A stretch of DNA of 13,550 nucleotides. Source: Mycoplasmatota bacterium (GTDB lineage: Bacteria; Bacillota_I; Bacilli_A; Izemoplasmatales; Izemoplasmataceae). The notes under the pieces were generated by a model. It was not told the DNA's origin, did not search any database, and saw only the letters and a list, made by a program, of their open reading frames with translations. Location: assembly GCA_022712785.1 (NCBI GenBank), contig JAFLJX010000256.1, forward strand, positions 1 through 13,550, written 5' to 3'. Below are positions 5,648 through 13,311 of the stretch, piece after piece; positions within the stretch are counted from its first letter, which is position 1, and each line of letters begins with the position of its first letter. The position numbers and the translations under genes were made by a program.

Positions 5648-7279
5648 ATGAAAACAGTTCTTTTAAGTATCAATGCAAAATACATACATACAAATAACGC
5701 TGTTCGCTTACTTAAAGCGAACACTGATTTTTTGGTTGATATAATGGAATATACGATTAAAGATAACATCGATGAAATAGTTAACGATATAGAAAAAGTT
5801 GATCCTAATGTTTTAGGTTTAAGTGTCTATATATGGAATGTTTCATTAATTACTAAAATCATTGATAAATTAAAATTACCAAATACTAAAATCATTATAG
5901 GTGGACCTGAGGTTAGTTATGACTCATCATACTTCTTAAGAAAACACAATGTTGATTTCATAATAAGAGGTGAAGGAGAAATTGCATTTGATAAACTTCT
6001 CACCGCATTAGAGTCAAACGCTGATTTTGATACAGTCCCTAACTTAATGTACTTAAAGGATGGTAAATTAATCAATAAAGGAATCACAGAAATATCAAAT
6101 TTAAATGATTTAAAACAACCATATTTCATGGAAGATGATATAGTACATATTCCTAATAAAGTATCTTATATTGAAAGTAGCCGGGGATGCCCTTACAAGT
6201 GTAGTTATTGTTTATCTTCATTGGAAGAAAAAGTAAGGTTTTTTAATATCGAGGATGTGAAAAAAACTATACTATATCTAATGGAAAAAGGGAGTAAAAC
6301 TATCAAGTTTTTAGATAGAACATTTAACGCTAATAAAAATACTTTAGATTTATTATCTTTCATCATAGATAACAATAATAATAAAACAGTTTTTCAATTT
6401 GAAATTACAGGGGATATATTAGATCAAAAAATAATACATCATTTAAATGAATTTGCGCCTAGGGGTCTTTTTAGATTTGAAATAGGTATACAATCAATTA
6501 ACGCTGAAACCAATAGCTTAGTAGATAGATTCCAAAACACCGAAAAACTGTTTGAGAATATTCGTTTAATTCAAAAAGGAAATGTTATTGGTCTTCACCT
6601 TGATTTAATCGCAGGGCTTCCTAAGGAAAATCTAGAATCATTTAAAATTACATTTGACGAGGTATTTAAGCTTGGTGCGAAAGAACTTCAATTAGGTTTT
6701 CTAAAGATGCTTAGGGGTACTAAAATAAGAAGAGAAGCTGAAATTTACAACTATATATATCATGAAAATGCACCTTACGAAATAATATCTAATGATTCAA
6801 TAAGTGAAAAAGATATCATAGAAATCCATTTAGTAGAACATATGTTAGATATCTATCATAATAAAGGATATTTTAAAGAAAACTTATTAAACTACATATT
6901 AAGTACTGATAGTCCATTTATGTTCTTTAAAGAAATTGGAGAACATTATATCAAGAATAATTATTCCTTTAAAGGTTATCAAATAGAGGATGTCTACAAA
7001 AGACTATTTGGTTTCATTGATGATGAAACAGTCATTTATTCATTAAAAAAGGATTACTTAAGAAGATCAAAGATAAAACCCAAAATATTTTGGGATAACT
7101 TCATTGATAAACAAGAAAAAAGGAAAGTATTTGAAAAGTTATCAACTGATAATAAAATGGATATAAATATTTTTTATAAGTATTCTGTTGTTATGAAATA
7201 TAAAAACGAATATTTTATTATAATTTATAAAAATTTAGATAATTATAGTTACATATTAAAAGACGATATCATCAATTGA
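5648..7279 (+). CDS. B12-binding-domain radical SAM protein (DUF4080-type)
   Basis: A 543-residue protein with an N-terminal cobalamin-binding-like Rossmann region (about 1-140). This starts with the signature LSINAKYIHTNNAVRLL seen in DUF4080-type radical SAM proteins. The radical SAM cluster motif CPYKCSYC (Cys181, 185, 188) binds a 4Fe-4S cluster that cleaves S-adenosylmethionine. The barrel follows to about 390, including GIQSIN and DLIAGLPKE. The C-terminal 150 residues match the usual position of the DUF4080 extension. The substrate is unknown for this group. A TTG at 5636 would add four residues, but it overlaps the ribosome-binding site GGTGAT, so the ATG at 5648 is chosen. It is the only rightward gene in the window, diverges from uvrB, and its TGA stop lies inside a terminator hairpin. 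Confidence 0.93.
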   Translation: MKTVLLSINAKYIHTNNAVRLLKANTDFLVDIMEYTIKDNIDEIVNDIEKVDPNVLGLSVYIWNVSLITKIIDKLKLPNTKIIIGGPEVSYDSSYFLRKHNVDFIIRGEGEIAFDKLLTALESNADFDTVPNLMYLKDGKLINKGITEISNLNDLKQPYFMEDDIVHIPNKVSYIESSRGCPYKCSYCLSSLEEKVRFFNIEDVKKTILYLMEKGSKTIKFLDRTFNANKNTLDLLSFIIDNNNNKTVFQFEITGDILDQKIIHHLNEFAPRGLFRFEIGIQSINAETNSLVDRFQNTEKLFENIRLIQKGNVIGLHLDLIAGLPKENLESFKITFDEVFKLGAKELQLGFLKMLRGTKIRREAEIYNYIYHENAPYEIISNDSISEKDIIEIHLVEHMLDIYHNKGYFKENLLNYILSTDSPFMFFKEIGEHYIKNNYSFKGYQIEDVYKRLFGFIDDETVIYSLKKDYLRRSKIKPKIFWDNFIDKQEKRKVFEKLSTDNKMDINIFYKYSVVMKYKNEYFIIIYKNLDNYSYILKDDIIN

Positions 7280-7289
7280 TATCGTCTTT
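7259..7289. terminator. Bidirectional terminator between convergent genes
   Basis: Arms 7259-7271 and 7277-7289 are perfect 13-bp complements (core GACGATATCA) around a 5-nt loop. The TGA stop of the radical SAM gene (7277-7279) is the start of the right arm, and the tetR stop is 5 bases beyond it. Both sides end in short T/A tracts, so it can end transcription from either direction. Confidence 0.8.
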
Positions 7290-7293
7290 ACTA

Positions 7294-7878
7294 TTAATTA
7301 CCTAATTTTATTACTGCTTCATATACCTTATCAACAAATAATAAAAGATCTAAATCTATATCAGTATCTGAATATCTAAGCATTGAGCCAATTATCAAAC
7401 CTGAAATAATATTAATTTCCAATATATCTCGATTCATAGATATATGTCCTTCTGTAATACCCTTAAGCATTATCATTATAAATCTTTGTTCTATAAGATT
7501 TTTAAATTCATGAGTTTTAATCATTAATTCCTCTTGAATTGCTTGAGGTAACTGAGATTTAAAATCATTTGTGAAAACTTCGAAAATCATTCTCGATTCA
7601 TCAGCTATTAGATATAACATTATAGTTTGAGCTTTGAATGCTTCTTCAAACTTCATTGTTTCGATATCTTCTATATTTAATATTCTGTCTATACTATTTT
7701 CAGACATTTTTAATAACGCACTTTTTATAATCTCATCTTTACTTTTAAAATACTCATAAATTGTACTTTTTCCTATATCAACATTTTTTGCAAGTACTGT
7801 CATGGTTAAATCCATAGAGAAACCATCCTTATGGAATATTTTAATTACCTCTTCAATTATTTGATCTTTTCTACTCAA
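7294..7878 (-). CDS. TetR/AcrR-family transcriptional repressor
   Basis: A 194-residue TetR-family protein. The N-terminal DNA-binding domain (about 4-55) has the typical recognition region VLAKNVDIGKSTIYEYFKSK. The helical C-terminal domain (about 60-194) should bind a ligand and dimerise. The start is TTG at 7878. An AGGAG site lies 9 nt upstream, and the next Met (residue 22) would remove the first helix of the HTH. The start overlaps the end of the RND exporter gene by 8 bases, so its translation is coupled to the exporter. The 30-bp palindrome in front of the exporter gene is its likely operator, which makes a feedback loop in which ligand release induces both exporter and repressor. This regulatory link is inference from position and motif. 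Confidence 0.92.
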   Translation of the reverse strand: MSRKDQIIEEVIKIFHKDGFSMDLTMTVLAKNVDIGKSTIYEYFKSKDEIIKSALLKMSENSIDRILNIEDIETMKFEEAFKAQTIMLYLIADESRMIFEVFTNDFKSQLPQAIQEELMIKTHEFKNLIEQRFIMIMLKGITEGHISMNRDILEINIISGLIIGSMLRYSDTDIDLDLLLFVDKVYEAVIKLGN

Positions 7879-10800
7879 CTAACTCAACTCCTGCTTTACT
7901 AACAAATATTAAGTATACAATAACTCCAACAATTAATACACTCGCACCAATTATATACAAAATTGATCCTAAGAAGTAGTATAATAATCCAGCAGCAATT
8001 ATTAGAACAAATATTGATAATACACTCATAAATATTTTTGAGTACATAGTAACTAAGTAGTACATGATTGGAACAATAATTAGTGTAAGCATTGTAGCAT
8101 AAATTAATCCACCAATTGTTGTAACAGCCATTGGTTGCATCATTTCTGCACCTTCACCAATTGCTAAAGCCATTGCTGTTAAAGCAAGAATTGTAGTAAG
8201 TGCAGTCATTATTATTGGTCTCATTCTTGTAAGTCCTGCTTCAAGTAAAGCTTCCTTAACAGACATACCCTCAGTTCTTAACTGATTTGTATAATCTACA
8301 AGAACTATACCGTTATTAACAACAACACCGGTTAGTATTATTAGCCCAATCAGTGATACAACACTTACTGGCATACTAAATGCAAACAGGATTAAGAATC
8401 CTCCTGTAAATGCTAAAGGTATTGTGAACATTATAATGAATGGATAAGATAATGATTGGAACTGAGAAGCCATTATCATATAGATTAAAACTATTGCAAG
8501 TAACACAGCTAATCCTAATACTCCAAATGCTTCCATAATTTCTTCATTTTCACCTTGGATTGAATACTCATATCCTTCAGGTGCTGTATAATCTTTCATT
8601 GCAGAATCAACATCTTGTGCAACTAAACTCGCATTATATCCTTCAACAAACTCTGCAGAAATAGTTAAAATTCTTGAGCCATTTTCACGACTAATTGCTG
8701 AGAATCCTTCAACTTTTTCAACACCCAATCTTTGATCTCCGTTGTCATCAATAAAATCTAGAGCAACATCAGATACAAATACAGGCATACTAGTCATTTT
8801 GTTTATCCCAACAACCATATTTCTAATATCATCTAAAGAATATACAGTTTCATCATCTACTGAGAATTGATCATATACATATACATCATATAATTCACCC
8901 TTCATTGAAAGCATAGTTACTTTTTCTTCGCCAGCTAAGTTACCCGCTACAGCACCCATAACTTGAGCAGTAGTTATTCCATATTTAATAGCTTCTGCTT
9001 TATCAACAGTAATTTTAATTTCTTCTGCTGTTTTACCAACACCGTTATCAATTTCTTTCAATCCTTCAACGGTACCAAGTACGTCAACTATTTTTGTTGC
9101 TTCTTCTTTAAGAGTATCTAAATCATAACCCATTAACTGAATTTGAATACCACTACCCGTAAAGGCTTGTGTCATATCTTGTGATCCAGATAAAGTATAT
9201 TCAATATTTGAATAATTATCTTCAAGTAATACAGACAACTCCGCTTGAACATCAATAGTTGACATTTTTCTATCATCTGACAATATTATATTAACTGTAG
9301 CAGAATCACTATCAGTAACTCCTAAAAACATCATTTGACCTCCACCTAAAGTGATACCAACAGTTTCAACATCGGAATGTTTCATTAAGTCGACAGTTAA
9401 GCCATCTAATACATCAATAAACTCATCATACGTAAGTGGGTCTGTCTTTGGATTAGTAACACTTATTATTAATCCACCCTCATCCGCTGTAGGGAAATAC
9501 TCAAATCCATTTGTAGCCGCCAATGCTATTGAACCAACAAATAGTATAGCTACAAGTGGTAATAGTACAAATTTAAATTTGAAGGAAAAATTAAATGCTT
9601 TTTTATACCAAGTTTTAAATCTTTCAAAAGTTTTACCTTCTTTGCCTTTATCTTGTCCTTCTTTAAATATCTTTGAAGAAACACTTGGTACAAACGTTAA
9701 TGCTATTAACAATGACGCTACCAAACTGAATGTAATTGTTAAAGCCATTTGAAGGAATATTTCTTTTATGAATCCTTCAATAAACATAATAGGTAAGAAT
9801 ACACTAATTGTAGTTAATGTAGAAGCAGTAATAGCCCCTCCAACTTGAGCAGTACCTTTAATAGCTGCTTCTTTATTAGATAACCCTTCTTTTTTAAGTC
9901 TAAATATATTTTCCATAACAACGATTGAATTATCTACTAACATACCAATTCCAAGTGCTAATCCACCTAGAGAAACTATATTTAACGTAATTCCTGATAT
10001 GTATATTAAAATTATTGCGAATAATAAACTAATAGGAATTGCGATTCCTACTATGAATGTTGCTCTAAAGTTTCTTAGGAATATAAATAGAATTACAACT
10101 GCAAGTATTGCACCGTAAATCAAGTTAGTAATAACACTTCCTGTCGCTTGGTCTATGTATTCTCCTTGGTCTAATAAGATTGTGAAATCCACATCTTCTA
10201 ACTCTGAGATACCTTCTATTACAGATATAATCTCTTTCGATACATCTGTTGTAGCAAAATTACTACCTTTTTGGACTGTAAGAGATATTGCGTTTTCTCC
10301 ATTTACTTTTGAATACTCTTTATCATTAGCATTAACAAATTCAACACTTGCTAAATCACTTAAGGTAACAACATCTATAAACGGACTGAAATCAAAGATA
10401 ACTAAATCTTTTATTTCATCTAAGCTTCCAAACTCATCTCCAACTCTAACTAGATAATTAACATTATCAACATTAATATAACCTACAGGAAATTCAAAGT
10501 TTTGAGCCTGTAGAATCATTGATACCATTTCTTTATCTAACTGGATATCTTCTGTTTCATCAAGTGGATCAATGGCTAGTAACCCCGCACTAATTTGAGT
10601 ATTAATATCCGCTATTGCTTGTTCATCAATAACAACACTAATCTCACTATTATATGCACCACTTACTGATACACTTGCTACTCCCCCAATTCTTTCAATA
10701 TTTGGAAGAATATCTTCTTCAACAAGTAAAGTTAATTCTTGTTGAGTTAATCCCTCTTTAGATACACTGAATTGGAAAACAGGCATCATGTCAGGGTTTA

Positions 10801-11194
10801 TCTTTATGATCATTGGACTACCAACTTCTTCAGGAAGTCCTGAAATAACCATATCTAATTCTTCTCTCATTTCAATCATCGCACTATCCATATTAGTATC
10901 ACTTTCGAATTCTAAAAAGATAATAGATACATTTTCTTGAGATGTAGACGTTAAATTCTTAACATTTGTTGTTGTTGCAAATGTTTCTTCAAGTGGCTTA
11001 GAAACATTTTCTTCTACCTCGGTAGGACTTGCTCCAATATACGTTGTAACTACAACTGCATAAGGAATATTCATACTAGGGAATAAGTCTGTAGTAAGTC
11101 TTGTAAATGATACAACACCAAACACTGCAACTATAACCACTACCATAAATACTGTTATTGCTTTTTCAACTGAATATTTTGCTAAATTCTTCAT
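7871..11194 (-). CDS. RND-family exporter, AcrB/SwrC-like permease
   Basis: A 1107-residue proton-driven RND transporter of the AcrB/MMPL superfamily. The duplicated layout is clear: TM1 (about 12-30), a large outer loop (32-350), TM2-6 (355-505), TM7 (541-560), a second outer loop, and TM8-12 near the C-terminus. TM4 carries GLALGIGMLVDNSIVVMENI. Asp421 matches the first proton-relay Asp of AcrB, while the second position is Asn422. After TM12, residues about 1054-1107 add two further hydrophobic helices, which AcrB lacks. Start ATG follows GAAGG by 8 nt. No membrane-fusion or outer-membrane partner gene is present, as expected in a monoderm. The adjacent tetR gene is coupled to it. The substrate is unknown, and toxic amphiphiles or antibiotics are typical of the family. 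Confidence 0.95.
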   Translation of the reverse strand: MKNLAKYSVEKAITVFMVVVIVAVFGVVSFTRLTTDLFPSMNIPYAVVVTTYIGASPTEVEENVSKPLEETFATTTNVKNLTSTSQENVSIIFLEFESDTNMDSAMIEMREELDMVISGLPEEVGSPMIIKINPDMMPVFQFSVSKEGLTQQELTLLVEEDILPNIERIGGVASVSVSGAYNSEISVVIDEQAIADINTQISAGLLAIDPLDETEDIQLDKEMVSMILQAQNFEFPVGYINVDNVNYLVRVGDEFGSLDEIKDLVIFDFSPFIDVVTLSDLASVEFVNANDKEYSKVNGENAISLTVQKGSNFATTDVSKEIISVIEGISELEDVDFTILLDQGEYIDQATGSVITNLIYGAILAVVILFIFLRNFRATFIVGIAIPISLLFAIILIYISGITLNIVSLGGLALGIGMLVDNSIVVMENIFRLKKEGLSNKEAAIKGTAQVGGAITASTLTTISVFLPIMFIEGFIKEIFLQMALTITFSLVASLLIALTFVPSVSSKIFKEGQDKGKEGKTFERFKTWYKKAFNFSFKFKFVLLPLVAILFVGSIALAATNGFEYFPTADEGGLIISVTNPKTDPLTYDEFIDVLDGLTVDLMKHSDVETVGITLGGGQMMFLGVTDSDSATVNIILSDDRKMSTIDVQAELSVLLEDNYSNIEYTLSGSQDMTQAFTGSGIQIQLMGYDLDTLKEEATKIVDVLGTVEGLKEIDNGVGKTAEEIKITVDKAEAIKYGITTAQVMGAVAGNLAGEEKVTMLSMKGELYDVYVYDQFSVDDETVYSLDDIRNMVVGINKMTSMPVFVSDVALDFIDDNGDQRLGVEKVEGFSAISRENGSRILTISAEFVEGYNASLVAQDVDSAMKDYTAPEGYEYSIQGENEEIMEAFGVLGLAVLLAIVLIYMIMASQFQSLSYPFIIMFTIPLAFTGGFLILFAFSMPVSVVSLIGLIILTGVVVNNGIVLVDYTNQLRTEGMSVKEALLEAGLTRMRPIIMTALTTILALTAMALAIGEGAEMMQPMAVTTIGGLIYATMLTLIIVPIMYYLVTMYSKIFMSVLSIFVLIIAAGLLYYFLGSILYIIGASVLIVGVIVYLIFVSKAGVELVE

Positions 11195-11222
11195 GCATTT
11201 AACCTTCTTTCGTATAAAAAAA

Positions 11223-11252
11223 TATTACCGACCGAATGTTCGGTCGGTAATA
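11223..11252. promoter_or_regulatory. TetR operator palindrome that doubles as terminator
   Basis: Perfect 14-bp inverted arms (11223-11236 and 11239-11252, core ACCGACCGAA / TTCGGTCGGT) around TG. It is strikingly GC-rich in an AT-rich setting. ACCGACCG-type palindromes are common TetR-family operators. It overlaps the predicted start of the exporter transcript. Read leftward, the same palindrome is followed by seven Ts (11222-11216), so RNA from the upstream padR operon would form a strong intrinsic terminator here. Confidence 0.85.
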
Positions 11253-11281
11253 ATAATACCATTATATTTTTATAAAATCAA
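11253..11281 (-). promoter_or_regulatory. Promoter of the RND-tetR operon
   Basis: On the minus strand, -35 TTGATT (11281-11276), a 17-bp spacer and -10 TATTAT (11258-11253), with an upstream TG giving an extended -10 (TGG TATTAT). Transcription would start near 11246, inside the palindrome, so TetR binding would block it. Confidence 0.7.
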
Positions 11282-11294
11282 TCGTTTCATTGAA

Positions 11295-12800
11295 TTATCT
11301 AACATTTGAATTAATACTACCATTTGATGTGTCTTTTTCATAGCTGTCAGGTAAGAAACTTGTATCGACATTATTGAAATCAATATCACCATTTGATGTT
11401 TTTATATCAATATCAGCAACATATACGTCGTTCATTTCAATTGCACCATTTGATGTTCTTGCATAAAATGATAATCCATCGTATGAAACTACATTTAAGT
11501 TATCTACAATTATTTTACCGTTTGACGAATGTAAATCATAGTTGCGCATCTCAAGGTCGTCCAATACTATTCTACCGTTACTAGTTGATGCATCAAAATC
11601 ATATTGCCCTGTAATGTGTTTTGCTTTAATATCTCCATTTGATGTTTTTACTGTTACGTCTCCATTTACAGTTAAAGTGTCAAGTGAAATTCCACCATTT
11701 AAAGTTGCAATATTAATCTTATTAATAGATAAATTTCTAATCTGTACTTTACCATTACTAGATTCAAGATCAACATAATCAAGTAATAAGTGCTCTGGTA
11801 CCTCTATAACTACTTTGTCTCCACCATTGAATAGTGATAGGAGTTGTTCTAGATTAAAAATAACAAAATTATTCTCTTTATCATTTGTTATAGTAATTTT
11901 ATTTAACTCATCATCAAAAACAATATCATAATTTCTTTCTTCTGTATAAGTGTGAGTAATAGTGATTTCATCACCTGATACAGAGTATACTTCAACTTCC
12001 ATACTACCAAAATCAGTCTCTATATCCCAAGCAACACCATCAAGTATATCTTGTGATAAATCTTCTTCATTAATTATTGTAAGTTGAGGTTGATTTCCAT
12101 AAACGTCAAAGATAGATTCATCTCCAGTGAATAAAAAGAAACCAGTGAATACCATCAATACTATCGATCCTATAAATGATAATGATTTAATAGTATTTAA
12201 TAGTTTATGTTTTTTAAACCATTCATCAACACTAAATTTGTTAAATTTCTTAGCTACTTTTTCTCTATTTTTAATTTTCAAAACATTGAAGTGATACATC
12301 ACAATTTTTTTAGTAACCCAAATTGTTAATTCAAGAATTACTAATGCTAATAAGAATAGCAATATATATCCACCAGTAGTAAATCCAAATAACAACATAT
12401 CCATTGTTGTACGTTCACCAATTAATAAACTCAAGACACCTACATATGAAAATATAGAAGTAAAGAGTGAAATCACCACACCGTACAATGTTGGAATTAG
12501 CCATGAAGCAACAAGTAAATCAAATATTATTAACCAAATCAATCTAGGAATACTGACTTTTGAATATCTTTCTTCTTTGTTTTTAACAAATTTTGGACTT
12601 ACTCCATATTCTTCAAGAACATTTTTGGCTATTGCTTCTGGATGTTCAAGCTCATTAATAATATCTAATTCAGTTTTGTTCTCATAATTTGTTCCAGTAT
12701 AAAATCTTTCTTCATAAAATGATAAAATCTCATTTCTTTCTTCTTTATCCAAAACAGATAACTCTCTGTCTAGTTTTCTTAAAAAATCTGCTTTATTCAT
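11295..12800 (-). CDS. DUF1700 / DUF4097 membrane protein with SNG repeats
   Basis: A 501-residue fusion. Residues 1-68 match DUF1700 (MNKADFLRKLDREL, ELEHPEAIAKNVL). Hydrophobic spans follow at about 84-105, 106-128, 136-160 and 206-226. The C-terminal DUF4097-type region (about 240-501) is a beta-solenoid with Ser-Asn-Gly turns at roughly 20-residue spacing (SSNGK 347, SNGD 387, SNGR 407, SSNGK 425, TSNGA 449, TSNGD 468, TSNGS 491). An upstream GTG (12809) lies within the ribosome-binding site GAGGTG, so the ATG at 12800 is used. It overlaps the padR end by 8 bases (ATGAATAA). Such pairs are widespread and linked to envelope stress sensing, but molecular function is unsettled. The solenoid should face outward, although topology is not proven. 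The gene ends 43 bases before the operator/terminator. Confidence 0.92.
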   Translation of the reverse strand: MNKADFLRKLDRELSVLDKEERNEILSFYEERFYTGTNYENKTELDIINELEHPEAIAKNVLEEYGVSPKFVKNKEERYSKVSIPRLIWLIIFDLLVASWLIPTLYGVVISLFTSIFSYVGVLSLLIGERTTMDMLLFGFTTGGYILLFLLALVILELTIWVTKKIVMYHFNVLKIKNREKVAKKFNKFSVDEWFKKHKLLNTIKSLSFIGSIVLMVFTGFFLFTGDESIFDVYGNQPQLTIINEEDLSQDILDGVAWDIETDFGSMEVEVYSVSGDEITITHTYTEERNYDIVFDDELNKITITNDKENNFVIFNLEQLLSLFNGGDKVVIEVPEHLLLDYVDLESSNGKVQIRNLSINKINIATLNGGISLDTLTVNGDVTVKTSNGDIKAKHITGQYDFDASTSNGRIVLDDLEMRNYDLHSSNGKIIVDNLNVVSYDGLSFYARTSNGAIEMNDVYVADIDIKTSNGDIDFNNVDTSFLPDSYEKDTSNGSINSNVR

Positions 12801-13113
12801 GTCTTTCACCTCTTATCATTATATTTACTATCTTTTCAAACTTTTTCCAGTCAAATCTTAAAGTTTCAAGTTTCGTTTTACCTCCATTACTAATACTAAA
12901 ATATTTTCGAGGTGGTCCTCCACTTGATTCTTGTAGGTATGTCTCGCATAATCCTTCTTTTGTAAGTTTCCGCAATATAGGATAAATAGTACTTTCACTT
13001 ATACTCATATTTTTATTGATTTCTTGATATATATCGTATCCATATGTATCTTTTTCGTCGATTTTACTAAGAACTACCATTTCTAAAACGCCTTTTTTGA
13101 GCTGTATACTCAC
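12793..13113 (-). CDS. PadR-family transcriptional regulator
   Basis: A 106-residue short PadR protein. The winged helix is complete: MSIQLKKGVLEMVVLSKI, then YGYDIYQEI, then SESTIYPILRKLTKEGL and the wing GGPPRKYFSISNGGK. The C-terminal helix (about 85-106) is the dimerisation element. The start is GTG at 13113, 6 nt after a perfect AGGAGG. The ATG two bases upstream is followed at once by TGA. The TAA stop lies inside the start region of the downstream DUF1700/DUF4097 gene, with 8 bases of overlap. PadR next to DUF1700/DUF4097 is a conserved pairing. It probably represses its own operon through the inverted repeats at the promoter, and the inducing signal is unknown. Confidence 0.94.
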   Translation of the reverse strand: MSIQLKKGVLEMVVLSKIDEKDTYGYDIYQEINKNMSISESTIYPILRKLTKEGLCETYLQESSGGPPRKYFSISNGGKTKLETLRFDWKKFEKIVNIMIRGERHE

Positions 13114-13137
13114 ATTATACCTCCTTTTATTTCACTG

Positions 13138-13175
13138 TACTATATAATGTATAGTAGCATACAATATCTAGTATG
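13138..13175. promoter_or_regulatory. Two inverted repeats, candidate PadR operators
   Basis: IR1 at 13138-13156 has 7-bp arms TACTATA and TATAGTA around TAATG and covers the -10. IR2 at 13158-13175 has 5-bp arms CATAC and GTATG around 8 bases and fills the spacer. Their centres are about 20 bp apart. Together they cover the padR promoter, as expected of an autoregulatory site. Confidence 0.6.
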
Positions 13176-13179
13176 TAAA
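13151..13179 (-). promoter_or_regulatory. Promoter of the padR operon
   Basis: On the minus strand, -35 TTTACA (13179-13174), a 17-bp spacer and -10 TACTAT (13156-13151), with TGC in front making an extended -10. Start of transcription would be near 13144, giving a leader of about 30 nt. Confidence 0.72.
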
Positions 13180-13244
13180 GTATTTTGATAAATATATTTA
13201 AAACACCTTTTAAAAGCTAATAAGTGGTACAAACAAAGGTAATA

Positions 13245-13271
13245 AAAAGGCAGTTCAAGTGACTGTCTTTT
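13245..13271 (-). terminator. Leftward terminator hairpin upstream of padR
   Basis: Arms 13245-13254 (AAAAGGCAGT) and 13262-13271 (ACTGTCTTTT) pair with one G-T type mismatch around a 7-nt loop. Read leftward, the stem ends in TTTTTATT. It would insulate padR from transcription entering from the right. On the plus strand it is also a hairpin with a shorter T tract. Confidence 0.55.
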
Positions 13272-13286
13272 CTGATTTCTCCTCCT

Positions 13287-13311
13287 GAACCCTTATGGGT
13301 TCTTTTCTTTT
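13287..13311 (+). terminator. Rightward terminator hairpin
   Basis: A perfect 6-bp GC-rich stem (GAACCC 13287-13292, GGGTTC 13297-13302) with a TTAT loop is followed by TTTTCTTTT. It can end only rightward transcription, though no rightward gene lies nearby. Confidence 0.6.

Larger units (their letters stand above)
13245..13311 (+). ncRNA. Candidate small RNA: hairpin, C-rich linker, terminator
   Basis: On the plus strand a first hairpin (13245-13271) is followed by a single-stranded linker with TTTCTCCTCCT (13276-13286) and a terminator hairpin GAACCC-TTAT-GGGTTC (13287-13302) with TTTTCTTTT. This layout recalls Gram-positive small RNAs whose C-rich loops pair with Shine-Dalgarno sites. No plus-strand gene needs a terminator here, yet the promoter is not convincing. 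Opposed terminators without an RNA gene are the alternative. Confidence 0.35.

Noticed and set aside
7277..7279. TGA as tryptophan (mycoplasma code)
   Set aside because: Long conserved proteins here are intact with TGG for tryptophan and no internal TGA, and this TGA lies in a terminator at the expected end of the protein.
9351..10457. Plus-strand open frames opposite the RND exporter
   Set aside because: They are shadows of a clearly functional reading frame, with no ribosome-binding site and no recognisable domain.
11223..11252. Palindrome as a transposon end or insertion scar
   Set aside because: Its place over the exporter promoter, next to a coupled tetR gene and with a T tract, is explained by operator and terminator roles. 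No transposase is nearby.
12689..12985. Plus-strand frame of 98 codons across padR and the DUF1700 start
   Set aside because: Antisense to two overlapping, well-recognised genes. Its content mirrors their codons.
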